Shown here: one piece after another, positions 1 to 7,792 of the stretch | How positions within the stretch are numbered: position 1 is the first letter of the stretch | Layout: the number at the start of each line of letters is the position of its first letter | Source of the DNA: JBKEDC01 sp047975205 | Lineage (GTDB): Bacteria > Bacteroidota > Bacteroidia > Bacteroidales > Prolixibacteraceae | NCBI GenBank assembly: GCA_047975205.1 | Contig: JBKEDC010000039.1 | Coordinates: forward strand, 1-15,443 | Direction of reading: 5' to 3' | DNA length: 15,443 bases | Made by a program: the position numbers and the translations under genes | The notes under the pieces: model-generated | What the model saw: the letters and a program-made list of their open reading frames with translations, nothing else | What the model was told of the DNA's origin: nothing | The model's database searches: none

Positions 1-160
1 GTTTAATCCATACGATAACGAGTTTGTAAAACAAGTTCAATATAAAATAAACAGAAGACCTAGAAAGATTTTAAACTTTGAGACTCCTAAAGATTTATTC
101 TTTAAATTTGTCGCTTAACCGAAAACGGGCATTTGGTTCTAGAATTTAAGCCCTCCACAA
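1..160 (+). mobile_element. Right end of an IS30-family insertion sequence (boundary approximate)
   Basis: The transposase tail ends at 118. IS30-family elements normally end with a terminal inverted repeat within a few tens of bases after the transposase stop, so the right end should lie at about 120-160, where TCTAGAATTTAAG (139-151) is a plausible part of the repeat. The left repeat is outside the window, so the exact boundary and any target duplication cannot be confirmed. Confidence 0.4.
2..118 (+). CDS. IS30-family transposase, C-terminal end only (partial)
   Basis: The frame is open from the window edge to a TAA at 116-118 and gives 38 visible residues. The stretch NRRPRKILNFETPKDLFF is the hallmark C-terminal end of IS30-type DDE transposases, which typically end in a 'NxRPRKxLGFxTPxEVFF'-like motif. 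The DDE catalytic core and the left end of the element lie upstream, outside the window, so I cannot tell whether the transposase is intact. It lies in tail-to-tail orientation with leuS, separated by a gene-free interval with two terminators. Family assignment rests only on this short tail, but the motif is distinctive. Confidence 0.75.
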   Translation, partial: FNPYDNEFVKQVQYKINRRPRKILNFETPKDLFFKFVA

Positions 161-171
161 AAAAAGGGCTT
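148..171. terminator. Weak hairpin after the IS30 transposase
   Basis: AAGCCC (148-153) can pair with GGGCTT (166-171) around a 12-nt A-rich loop. The stem is only 6 bp and no real T-tract follows. It may be a weak transcription stop or part of the insertion-sequence end. In the rest of 172-431 I see no gene and no convincing structure. Confidence 0.3.
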
Positions 172-431
172 TAGAAAGATATGATCTATATTAGAGCAAA
201 ATCTCCTGATAAGGAATAGTAAACTTTAGTTTGAAGACATTTTATACTGCACCTCAATTATTAAACCCGAAATTAAACTAAAATTAAACCTGCGAGCCGA
301 ATGTCATTTGAAACTAACTATCTAATTATTAAAGTTTATCATTATCGTAGGTAGGTGTACATTTCATTTATCCCCTCTTAATATAACTGTTAAATAAACG
401 GTAAACAATTCGATTCTCTTATACAAAAAAA

Positions 432-462
432 CCTCCGCTATAATTTATAGTGGAGGCTTTTT
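432..462. terminator. Bidirectional rho-independent terminator between the IS end and leuS
   Basis: CCTCCGCTATAA (432-443) pairs with TTATAGTGGAGG (445-456), with one G-T wobble. A run of seven A precedes the stem (425-431) and five T follow (458-462), so it can act on both strands. It is the second hairpin met by leftward leuS transcription and would also stop rightward transcription leaving the insertion sequence. Confidence 0.7.
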
Positions 463-520
463 GTAGAACTATCGATTGATAAGTACTTACAGCTTTATGT
501 GTATTAGCATATGGCACAGA

Positions 521-553
521 AAACCTCCTGTGTGTGACTAACATAGGAGGTTT
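521..553. terminator. Terminator immediately downstream of leuS
   Basis: AAACCTCCTGTGT (521-533) pairs with ACATAGGAGGTTT (541-553) around a 7-nt loop, with one G-T wobble. The stem starts about 20 nt past the leuS stop on the minus strand. Its AT flanks (AAAA on the left, TTTTT on the right) let it work in either direction. With the hairpin at 432-462 it forms a tandem pair. Confidence 0.75.
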
Positions 554-571
554 TTATGATTCGTGTATGGT

Positions 572-3229
572 TTATAATACTACATTAATAATCTTCTTAG
601 GAACTACAATAACTTTCTTTGGTGTTTTCCCGTCTAACCAGCGTTGAGCAAGTTCATTAGCTAATACAGCCTTCTCAATTTCAGATTTATCAGTATCTAA
701 TGCAAATGTGAGTTTAAATCGTACTTTGCCATTGAAAGATACCGGATAATCATGCGAGTTTTCTACAAGAAGTGACTCATCGGCTACCGGCCAAGACTCA
801 TAAGCTAATGTATCCGGGTTTCCATACATGTTCCAAAGCTCTTCCGCCATGTGAGGTGCATAAGGAGCAAGGAGTTTAGTAAATGTTTCAGCAGTTGATT
901 TAGTGACTTTACCCACTTTCATGGCTGCATTATTAAATACCATCAGAGCAGAAATTCCGGTATTGAATTTAAGGTTCTCAATATCTGACCCAACTTTGAT
1001 AATGGTTTGCTGAAGCAGTTTTAATAGTTCGCCATCCTCTTTGCCATCAGCTGAAATATTATCTAACTGACCAAAGAAACGCCAAGCTCTACCCAAGAAT
1101 CCGAATACACCTTTCACCCCGTTTTCAGCCCAAGGTTTAGTTTCATCTAGAGGTCCCATGAACATTTCATATAAGCGAAGAGAGTCGGCACCGTATTTTT
1201 CAACTACATCATCAGGATTAACTACGTTCTTTAATGATTTTGACATTTTTGCCACAATCTGACGAAGTTCTTCGCCGGTTTCTGTGTGGAAATATTTGCC
1301 ATCTTTTTCTTCTACTAAATCGGAAGTAACTTTAGCTCCGGTCATGGTTTCATAAGCAAAGGCTAGAATCATGCCTTGATTAAAAAGCTTTTGAAAAGGT
1401 TCATCGGTAGAAACAACACCTAAATCGAATAATACTTTGTGCCAAAAGCGAGAATATAGCAGGTGAAGTACGGCATGCTCGGCACCTCCAACATATAAAT
1501 CAACAGGCATCCAATAATTTTCTACTTTCGGATCGAATATGTTTTCATCGTTATTTGGGTCGATGTAACGCAGGTAATACCAACAAGATCCTGCCCATTG
1601 AGGCATTGTGTTTGTTTCTCTACGACCTTTTCTGCCATTGGCATCGGTTACTGCTAACCATGCATCTGCATTAGCTAGAGGTGATTCTCCGCCATCTCCC
1701 GGTTCAAACTTTTCCAGGCTTGGAAGAGCGACAGGAAGATTCTCATCTGACACTAATTCGATTTCACCATCTTCCCAGTGAATAACAGGGAAAGGCTCTC
1801 CCCAATAACGTTGGCGACTGAATAGCCAATCGCGAAGTTTGAAGTTGGTAGTAGCAGTTCCTAACCTTTTATCCTCCAACCAAGCAATTACGGTTGAAAT
1901 GCCTTCAGCCTTACCCTTTCCGTTGATGTTTAGTCCGTTTTCGGTATTTGCCGAGTTAATATAAGCACCATCTTCAGTCCAGCAGGCTTTACCTGCAAGT
2001 ACAGCTTTACGGGTTTCTTCATCGGCTTTTTCCGGGTCTAGAATACATACGACAGGAATATTGAATTTCTCGGCAAACTCAAAATCACGTGTATCATGAG
2101 CAGGTACTGCCATGATAGCTCCGGTTCCATAGCCCATCAATACATAATCGGCAATCCACACCGGTATTTCTTTACCATTAATTGGGTTTATAGCGTATCT
2201 TCCGGTGAACACACCCGATTTATCTTTATTAAGTTCTGTTCGGTCGAGATCGGATTTCAATGCTGAAGCTTTTTGATATGCAGAAACGGCTTCTTTATTA
2301 TCTTCGGTTACAATAGTGTCAATCTCCGGATGCTCCGGTGATATTACCATATAAGTGGCTCCGAAAAGCGTGTCGGGACGCGTAGTGTAAACGCGTAAGC
2401 TTTGATCTAATCCACATAGTTGGAAGTCTAGCTCAGCACCTTTCGATTTGCCGATCCAATTCTTTTGCATATCTTTCACACCTTCCGGCCAGTCGAGGCT
2501 GTCTAAGCCATCGAGCAATCTTTGTCCGTAGTGCGCAATACGCAGTAGCCATTGTTTCAGGTTCTTTTTACTTACTTGATGACCACATTTTTCATGTGCA
2601 CCATCGGTAAGAACTTCTTCGTTAGCACAAACTGTTTTACAATGATCGCACCACCAAACTTGTGCATTATCATAATAAGCCAATCGTTTGCTTGCAATAT
2701 ATTCTTTTACGGCTTCTTTGCCTTGAGTTTCCACCTCGTTGGGGATTGGAAGCTCACTAATCGGGCGACCTCTTTCCTGTTCTTCATCAAACCAAGTATT
2801 GTATAGGCGAGTGAATATCCATTGTGTCCATTTTACATACTTTTCGTCAGTGGTATTGATTTCTCTATCCCAATCATAACTTAACCCTAAGCGTTTAATT
2901 TGTTCGCGGAAGTTATCGCAGTTCTTTTTGGTGGTAATAGCAGGGTGAGTTCCGGTTTGAATAGCGTATTGTTCAGCCGGCAATCCGAATGCATCCCATC
3001 CCATAGGGTGAAGTACATTGAAACCTTTCATCCTTTTATATCTGCTGAGAATATCGGTTGCGGTATATCCTTCCGGGTGCCCCACATGTAAGCCTGCCCC
3101 CGATGGATAGGGGAACATATCTAATATATAGTACTTCTCTTTAGAGAAGTCATTTGTTGTTTTAAATGTTTTGTTCTTTTCCCAATATGCTTGCCATTTT
3201 GGCTCGATATCCCAAAATTTATATTCCAT
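572..3229 (-). CDS. leuS: Leucyl-tRNA synthetase
   Basis: A cytoplasmic class Ia aminoacyl-tRNA synthetase that charges tRNA-Leu with leucine. The protein is 885 residues, the usual size for bacterial LeuS. The HIGH-type signature HVGH is at residues 48-51 in the typical context PYPSGAGLHVGHPEGYTATD. A cysteine cluster follows (C194, C197, C201, C215; zinc-binding region). The CP1 editing domain shows the conserved threonine-rich TTRPDTLFGATY at about 282-293 and a GTGAIMAVPAHD motif at about 369. KMSKS is at 661-665, followed by the anticodon-binding domain and the C-terminal tRNA-binding extension. The ATG start matches the usual LeuS N-terminus (MEYKFWDIEPKWQ). The gene stands alone, with its own promoter upstream and a tandem terminator downstream. 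Nothing in it looks damaged. Confidence 0.98.
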   Translation of the reverse strand: MEYKFWDIEPKWQAYWEKNKTFKTTNDFSKEKYYILDMFPYPSGAGLHVGHPEGYTATDILSRYKRMKGFNVLHPMGWDAFGLPAEQYAIQTGTHPAITTKKNCDNFREQIKRLGLSYDWDREINTTDEKYVKWTQWIFTRLYNTWFDEEQERGRPISELPIPNEVETQGKEAVKEYIASKRLAYYDNAQVWWCDHCKTVCANEEVLTDGAHEKCGHQVSKKNLKQWLLRIAHYGQRLLDGLDSLDWPEGVKDMQKNWIGKSKGAELDFQLCGLDQSLRVYTTRPDTLFGATYMVISPEHPEIDTIVTEDNKEAVSAYQKASALKSDLDRTELNKDKSGVFTGRYAINPINGKEIPVWIADYVLMGYGTGAIMAVPAHDTRDFEFAEKFNIPVVCILDPEKADEETRKAVLAGKACWTEDGAYINSANTENGLNINGKGKAEGISTVIAWLEDKRLGTATTNFKLRDWLFSRQRYWGEPFPVIHWEDGEIELVSDENLPVALPSLEKFEPGDGGESPLANADAWLAVTDANGRKGRRETNTMPQWAGSCWYYLRYIDPNNDENIFDPKVENYWMPVDLYVGGAEHAVLHLLYSRFWHKVLFDLGVVSTDEPFQKLFNQGMILAFAYETMTGAKVTSDLVEEKDGKYFHTETGEELRQIVAKMSKSLKNVVNPDDVVEKYGADSLRLYEMFMGPLDETKPWAENGVKGVFGFLGRAWRFFGQLDNISADGKEDGELLKLLQQTIIKVGSDIENLKFNTGISALMVFNNAAMKVGKVTKSTAETFTKLLAPYAPHMAEELWNMYGNPDTLAYESWPVADESLLVENSHDYPVSFNGKVRFKLTFALDTDKSEIEKAVLANELAQRWLDGKTPKKVIVVPKKIINVVL

Positions 3230-3257
3230 TGTATGATGTTGATATAATTATAATATA

Positions 3258-3288
3258 CAAAGATAGCAGATGTATCGGGAATTAAAAT
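3258..3288 (-). promoter_or_regulatory. Probable leuS promoter (Bacteroides type)
   Basis: On the minus strand TATCTTTG (3258-3265) is a perfect match to the Bacteroides -7 consensus TAnnTTTG. About 19 bases upstream lies ATTT (3285-3288), a three-of-four match to the -33 element TTTG. Transcription would start about 20 nt before the leuS ATG. This is a consensus match only. Confidence 0.5.
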
Positions 3289-3385
3289 CAGTATGGTACA
3301 GTTTTATAATATGAAGAATTAACAGAAATGTTTTTTTGATGTATATCGACTGGATTTATGGAATGATTATTTGTGCGAATGTGCA

Positions 3386-3429
3386 ACAAAAAGAAATGGA
3401 GCACAGCTAACTTTAAGCTTGTGCTCCAT
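3386..3429 (-). terminator. Terminator of ald
   Basis: ATGGAGCACA (3396-3405) and TGTGCTCCAT (3420-3429) form a perfect 10-bp stem with a 14-nt loop. On the minus strand the stem is followed by a T-rich tract (TTTCTTTTTGTTGC). It sits about 30 nt past the ald stop and separates ald from leuS. Confidence 0.8.
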
Positions 3430-3456
3430 CTGTTCATTGAAGAGTGATTGTATTAA

Positions 3457-4569
3457 TTATAACACTTCATTTTTAGGAACAAAGGGTAGGTTGAAAGCAT
3501 CGGCTACACCTTTATACACTATTTTGCCATGAGAAATATTTAGCCCTTTTGCCAAAGCTTCATCATTTTGGCAGGCAGCCTTCCAGCCCTTGTTTGCAAT
3601 GGCGATAGCATAAGCCAAAGTGGCATTAGTAAGGGCTTGGGTTGATGTTCTGGGAACAGCACCCGGCATATTTGCTACGCTATACATGATGGCATCTGCT
3701 ACGTTGAAAGTTGGATTGTCGTGTGTGGTAGGTTTTGCGCACTCGAAACATCCACCTTGATCGATAGCAACATCAACGAGCACAGTGCCGGGTTGCATGG
3801 TTTTTATCATGTCGAGTGTAACCAATTTAGGTGCTTTGGCTCCCGGAATTAAAACAGCTCCGATAATTAAATCATGTGTTTTGCAGAGTTCGGCAATGCT
3901 GTAAGGCGTGCAGAATAGTGTGCTCACATTGGCAGGCATTACATCATCTAAATAACGTAGTCGATTGAGGTTGATATCGGCAATGGTTACTGATGCTCCG
4001 AGCCCGGCAGCCATTTTTGCAGCTTCGGTTCCAACAACACCCCCTCCGATTACCAATACTTTGGCCGGACTAACACCGGCAACACCTCCTAAAAGTATTC
4101 CTGAGCCACCGAATGTTTTTTCCAGGTATTTAGCACCTTCTTGTACCGACATTCTTCCCGCAACCTCTGACATTGGCATAAGTAGCGGTAAAGTTCTATC
4201 GGCGAGCTCTACGGTTTCATAGGCAATGCAAATTGCTTTACTTTCAATCATGGCGTGGGTAAGTGCTTCGCAAGAAGCGAAATGAAAATAAGTAAATAGA
4301 ATTTGCCCTTCTCGAACCAGCTTGTATTCTGCTTCAATAGGTTCCTTTACCTTGATAATCATTTCAGCTTTGGCATATACTTCTTCGATGGTATTTAGCA
4401 TCTGCACGCCCACCTCAATATAGCGTTCGTCGGGGAATCCGCTTCCCACACCGGCTGTTTTTTGAACAAACACATCATGACCATTAGCAATAAGTTGGGC
4501 AGCTCCTGCCGGAGTTATGGCAACTCTGTTCTCATTGTTTTTGATTTCTTTGGGTATTCCGATAATCAT
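3457..4569 (-). CDS. ald: Alanine dehydrogenase
   Basis: NAD-dependent L-alanine dehydrogenase: L-alanine + NAD+ + H2O gives pyruvate + ammonia + NADH, reversibly, in the cytoplasm. Its 370 residues match the family length. The N-terminus MIIGIPKEIKNNENRVAITP is the AlaDH/PNT signature. Residues that correspond to the known active site are present at the expected positions: R15, K75 (in KVKEP), H96 (in YFHFAS) and D270 (in DVAIDQGG). The Rossmann NAD-binding motif GGGVVG is at 175-180. The C-terminal MPGAVPRTSTQALTNATL (301-318) is typical of the family and separates it from the longer transhydrogenase alpha subunit. It is divergent from an aminotransferase gene with a 208-bp shared upstream region and ends at a strong terminator, so it is probably monocistronic. 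A catabolic role on alanine is most likely, but ammonia assimilation is also possible. Confidence 0.95.
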   Translation of the reverse strand: MIIGIPKEIKNNENRVAITPAGAAQLIANGHDVFVQKTAGVGSGFPDERYIEVGVQMLNTIEEVYAKAEMIIKVKEPIEAEYKLVREGQILFTYFHFASCEALTHAMIESKAICIAYETVELADRTLPLLMPMSEVAGRMSVQEGAKYLEKTFGGSGILLGGVAGVSPAKVLVIGGGVVGTEAAKMAAGLGASVTIADINLNRLRYLDDVMPANVSTLFCTPYSIAELCKTHDLIIGAVLIPGAKAPKLVTLDMIKTMQPGTVLVDVAIDQGGCFECAKPTTHDNPTFNVADAIMYSVANMPGAVPRTSTQALTNATLAYAIAIANKGWKAACQNDEALAKGLNISHGKIVYKGVADAFNLPFVPKNEVL

Positions 4570-4752
4570 AGCTTGAAAATTTAAATAGTTAGTTTTATGC
4601 CATTTTTAGTGGGTGTAAGTTATAGAAAAAAGAATCTGATAGGAAACTAGAATTGTTAAAAAATCAGCTGCCTGATAGCTTAAAATTTATTTAACTTTTG
4701 TAGTAATAGTTTATTAAATGGAAGCTTAGATGTAATTTCAAATTGATAGTTA

Positions 4753-4760
4753 TATATTTG
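4753..4760 (+). promoter_or_regulatory. Possible -7 element of the aminotransferase gene
   Basis: TATATTTG fits the Bacteroides -7 consensus TAnnTTTG and lies 17 nt before the ATG at 4778. I see no good TTTG at the expected -33 distance, so only half of the promoter is supported. The rest of the 208-bp divergent region between ald and this gene shows nothing else I can call. Confidence 0.4.
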
Positions 4761-4777
4761 GAGAAATTTTCTATTTT

Positions 4778-5983
4778 ATGCCAAGAACATCAATACGAGG
4801 CAACAAGATGCCTAATTCGCCCATACGAAAATTAGTCCCAATGGCTAATAAAGCACGTAAAAATGGAGTAAATGTTATTCAGCTCAACATTGGTCAGCCA
4901 GATTTACCTACACCACAGCGAGCACTTGATGCCATTCGCAATATAGATAGAACAACGTTAGAATATAGCCCGAGTGACGGCATATTATCTTTGCGCGAGA
5001 AGTTGGCAGTTTATTATAATAAATTTGATATTGATGTAAGTGTTGAAGATATCTTTGTAACAACAGGAGGGAGCGAGGCTGTAAACTTTGCGTTTATGAC
5101 TTGCTTAGATCCGGGTGATGAGATTATTGTGCCCGAACCGGCTTATGCTAACTACTCGGCATTTGCTATTGTGGCAGGAGCTGAAATCAAATCGATTGCT
5201 GCCAACATTGAGGAAGGATTTGCTTTGCCGCCTATTGAAGAGTTTGAGAAGCTCATCACACCAAAAACAAAGGCTATCATGATTTGCAATCCGAATAACC
5301 CGACGGGTTACTTATATACGCAAGCTGAAATGGAATCTATCCGCTATTTGGTGCAGAAATATGACCTATACTTATTCTCCGATGAAGTATATCGTGAATT
5401 TTGTTACACCGGAGCTCCATATATATCGGCCTTCCATTTGAAAGGAATTGAGCAAAATGTAATTCTTATCGATTCCGTGTCGAAACGTTATAGCGAATGC
5501 GGTATTCGCATCGGGGCATTAATCACGAAGAATGAAGAGGTGCGTAAAAATGTAATGAAGTTTTGCCAAGCACGATTAAGCCCGCCACTTATCGGGCAAA
5601 TAGCTGCTGAAGCTTCTTTAGAAGGAACAGATGAATATCTTATGAATACCTACAACGAGTATGTAGCCCGAAGGAAGTTTTTAGTTGACGGCTTAAACCG
5701 CATACGAGGAGTTTATTCCCCGATACCTATGGGAGCTTTCTACACTGTGGCAAAATTGCCCGTTGATGATGCCGATAAGTTCTGCGAGTGGCTACTTTCC
5801 GAATATAATTACAACGGTGACACCATATTTATGGCTCCGGCATCAGGTTTCTACACGAATCCCGCCGATGGTATCAATCAGGTGCGCATTGCCTATGTAC
5901 TTAAAAAAGAAGAATTGGCACGAGCATTGAAAGTGCTGGAAGAAGCACTGAAGGTTTATCCCGGAACGATTTATGAGGATTAA
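4778..5983 (+). CDS. Class I/II PLP-dependent aminotransferase
   Basis: A fold-type I aminotransferase of the aspartate aminotransferase superfamily, which transfers an amino group between an amino acid and a 2-oxo acid. It has 401 residues, a normal length. Motifs: N-terminal MPNSPIRKLVPMA; substrate-binding LNIGQPDLPTP (36-46); TTGGSEA (95-101), which holds the cofactor phosphate; the classical NPNNPTG (171-177); D202 in SDEVYREF, which contacts the PLP pyridine nitrogen; K236 in DSVSKRYSECGIRIG, the Schiff-base lysine; and R370 in QVRIAY, expected to bind the substrate carboxylate. The substrate cannot be read from sequence. Aspartate, alanine or aromatic specificity are all possible. Its position divergent from ald hints at alanine/pyruvate or glutamate metabolism (inference). 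It is followed by a long palindromic terminator, so it is probably transcribed alone. Confidence 0.9.
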   Translation: MPRTSIRGNKMPNSPIRKLVPMANKARKNGVNVIQLNIGQPDLPTPQRALDAIRNIDRTTLEYSPSDGILSLREKLAVYYNKFDIDVSVEDIFVTTGGSEAVNFAFMTCLDPGDEIIVPEPAYANYSAFAIVAGAEIKSIAANIEEGFALPPIEEFEKLITPKTKAIMICNPNNPTGYLYTQAEMESIRYLVQKYDLYLFSDEVYREFCYTGAPYISAFHLKGIEQNVILIDSVSKRYSECGIRIGALITKNEEVRKNVMKFCQARLSPPLIGQIAAEASLEGTDEYLMNTYNEYVARRKFLVDGLNRIRGVYSPIPMGAFYTVAKLPVDDADKFCEWLLSEYNYNGDTIFMAPASGFYTNPADGINQVRIAYVLKKEELARALKVLEEALKVYPGTIYED

Positions 5984-5994
5984 AAATAAATAAA

Positions 5995-6043
5995 AATAAT
6001 CACTTAAGGCATTCCTGAATGAGGAATGCCTTAAGTGATTATT
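5995..6043. terminator. Perfect 22-bp palindromic terminator after the aminotransferase
   Basis: The arms 5995-6016 and 6022-6043 are exactly complementary over 22 bp around the 5-nt loop GAATG. The stem starts 11 nt past the aminotransferase stop. The outer half of each arm is AT-rich, so it can serve as the U-rich tail in either direction. It separates this gene from the bcp-recA promoter. Confidence 0.75.
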
Positions 6044-6103
6044 AATGGAATTTTCTTACTTACTCACCCCATCAATACAGCCACTTGTTTATAAATAATT
6101 TCG

Positions 6104-6120
6104 ATTTCAACGATTGAAAT
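6104..6120. repeat. Inverted repeat at the -33 position of the bcp-recA promoter
   Basis: ATTTCAA (6104-6110) and TTGAAAT (6114-6120) form a perfect 7-bp dyad around CGA. It overlaps the likely -33 element, ending 13 bases before the -7 box. Size and position suit a dimeric repressor or activator operator. No known regulator consensus is assigned. Confidence 0.5.
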
Positions 6121-6141
6121 TCTTATTTCATCTTATATTTG
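6113..6141 (+). promoter_or_regulatory. Probable promoter of bcp-recA
   Basis: TATATTTG (6134-6141) matches the Bacteroides -7 consensus TAnnTTTG. ATTG (6113-6116) is a three-of-four match to the -33 element TTTG, with a 17-base spacer. The start would be about 15 nt before the bcp ATG at 6163. Because recA follows bcp by only 2 nt, this promoter probably drives both. Confidence 0.55.
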
Positions 6142-6162
6142 TGATAAACAAAATAAGAAACG

Positions 6163-6633
6163 ATGGCACAATTAGAGAAAGATACCAAAGCTCCGGAGTT
6201 TAGTGGAGAGAATCAAAATGGAAAGCTGATTTCGCTGGCTGATTTTGCAGAGAAAAAGCTGATACTTTATTTCTATCCCAAAGATAATACGCCGGGTTGC
6301 ACTGCCGAGGCTTGCAACTTGAGTGATAATTACGACTTTTGGATTAAACAAGGCTATGAAGTTCTAGGTGTAAGTCCGGATTCTAAGGAGTCACACCAAA
6401 AATTTATTGCTAAATATGCGTTGCCCTTTGATTTACTATCCGATCCTAATCACGAAATATTAGCAGCCTATGGTGCTTGGGGCGAAAAAAACTTATATGG
6501 GAAAATAACAGTGGGAGTTATTCGAACTACTTATGTGATTAATGAAAACGGGCTTATTGAAGAAGTGTTTAAACGTCCCAAAACAAAAGAACACACTGAA
6601 CAAATTGCGAAGAAATTAGAAATATCAGAATAA
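6163..6633 (+). CDS. bcp: Thioredoxin-dependent peroxiredoxin (Bcp/PrxQ type)
   Basis: A cytoplasmic thiol peroxidase that reduces hydrogen peroxide and organic hydroperoxides using thioredoxin. At 156 residues it has the length of the Bcp/PrxQ family. The active-site segment YPKDNTPGCTAEACNLSD carries the peroxidatic cysteine C46 and a second cysteine, C51, four residues between them, the arrangement of atypical 2-Cys Bcp enzymes. The preceding proline and threonine of the PxxxT/SxxC motif are present (TPGC). The C-terminal half (YGKITVGVIRTTYVINENG) is the usual peroxiredoxin strand region with the conserved arginine. It is the first gene of a tight pair: its TAA (6631-6633) is 2 nt before the recA ATG, implying cotranscription and probably translational coupling. 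Confidence 0.95.
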   Translation: MAQLEKDTKAPEFSGENQNGKLISLADFAEKKLILYFYPKDNTPGCTAEACNLSDNYDFWIKQGYEVLGVSPDSKESHQKFIAKYALPFDLLSDPNHEILAAYGAWGEKNLYGKITVGVIRTTYVINENGLIEEVFKRPKTKEHTEQIAKKLEISE

Positions 6634-6635
6634 AT

Positions 6636-7676
6636 ATGGCAAAAGAACAACAAACGAACAATAACCAAGATAAGCTGAAAGCATTGCAGCTTACGATGGA
6701 TAAGATAGAAAAAAGCTACGGTAAAGGATCTATCATGAAGATGGGAGATGTGGTGCAAGAAGATATTCCTGCTATATCGACCGGATCGATAGGTTTAGAC
6801 ATTGCTTTAGGAGTGGGTGGATTTCCAAAAGGTAGAATCATTGAAATTTATGGCCCGGAATCATCGGGTAAAACAACTTTGGCTATTCATGCTATTGCTG
6901 AAGCACAAAAAAGTGGAGGTATAGCAGCGATTGTTGATGCAGAACATGCTTTCGACCCTTATTATGCCAAGAAATTAGGGGTAAATATTGATGATTTGTT
7001 GATTTCTCAGCCCGACAATGGCGAACAAGCATTAGAAATTGCCGATAACTTAATTCGATCGGGAGCTTTAGATATTGTAGTCATTGACTCGGTGGCTGCA
7101 TTAACACCTAAAGCTGAGATTGAGGGAGATATGGGTGATTCAAAGATGGGTTTACAGGCCCGTTTAATGTCGCAAGCTTTGCGTAAACTTACCGGTAATA
7201 TTAATAAGACTAAAACTTGTTGTATCTTCATTAACCAATTGCGCGAGAAAATTGGCGTGATGTTTGGTAACCCCGAAACAACCACAGGCGGTAATGCCTT
7301 GAAATTCTATGCATCGGTTCGCTTAGATATTCGCCGTATAGGTCAGATTAAAGACGGCGATGAAGTGATGGGTAACCACACACGCGTTAAAGTGGTGAAG
7401 AACAAAGTGGCACCTCCTTTCCGTAAAGCAGAATTCGATATTATGTATGGCGAAGGTATATCGAAAACAGGCGAGATTATAGATTTAGGTGTAGAACTAG
7501 ACATCATTAAAAAAAGTGGATCATGGTTCAGTTATGGAGATACTAAATTAGGCCAAGGTAGGGAAACCGTTCGTAAATTATTGATGGACAATGAAGAACT
7601 GGCTCTGGAATTGGAAGAAAAAATTATGGCAACGGTAAATCCGGAAACCTTACAAGCTTCTCCCAACGAGGATTAA
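6636..7676 (+). CDS. recA: Recombinase RecA
   Basis: The ATP-dependent strand-exchange protein for homologous recombination and for activating SOS repressor self-cleavage. It has 346 residues, a standard length. Visible parts: Walker A GPESSGKT (73-80); catalytic glutamate in AEHAFDP (about 102-108); Walker B LDIVVIDSVAAL (about 145-156); loop L1 around EGDMGDSKMGLQARLMSQ; INQLREKIGVMFG with loop L2 GNPETTTGGNALKFYAS (about 199-227); and the C-terminal region ending in an acidic tail. All key residues are present. It is downstream of bcp with a 2-nt gap and has no obvious promoter of its own, so its expression probably depends on the promoter before bcp. I see no clear SOS box in the upstream region. 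A good T-tailed terminator follows. Confidence 0.98.
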   Translation: MAKEQQTNNNQDKLKALQLTMDKIEKSYGKGSIMKMGDVVQEDIPAISTGSIGLDIALGVGGFPKGRIIEIYGPESSGKTTLAIHAIAEAQKSGGIAAIVDAEHAFDPYYAKKLGVNIDDLLISQPDNGEQALEIADNLIRSGALDIVVIDSVAALTPKAEIEGDMGDSKMGLQARLMSQALRKLTGNINKTKTCCIFINQLREKIGVMFGNPETTTGGNALKFYASVRLDIRRIGQIKDGDEVMGNHTRVKVVKNKVAPPFRKAEFDIMYGEGISKTGEIIDLGVELDIIKKSGSWFSYGDTKLGQGRETVRKLLMDNEELALELEEKIMATVNPETLQASPNED

Positions 7677-7701
7677 TCAATGTCTTCCTTGATGAAATAA
7701 T

Positions 7702-7740
7702 AAAGAGGATGTTCCAAAACGGACATCCTCTTTTGTTTTT
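7702..7740 (+). terminator. Terminator of the bcp-recA transcript
   Basis: AAAGAGGATGTTCC (7702-7715) pairs with GGACATCCTCTTT (7721-7733) with one bulged T and a 5-nt loop. The tract TTTTGTTTTT follows (7731-7740). It lies 25 nt past the recA stop. Confidence 0.85.
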
Positions 7741-7792
7741 ATGCCACAGCAAGTTTTAGATTTCCTTCAGCTAGAGCATATTTTTAGATTTC

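Noticed and set aside
4576..4583. TAAATTTT on the minus strand as an ald -7 element
   Set aside because: It misses the final G of the consensus, has no -33 partner, and would make the transcript almost leaderless.
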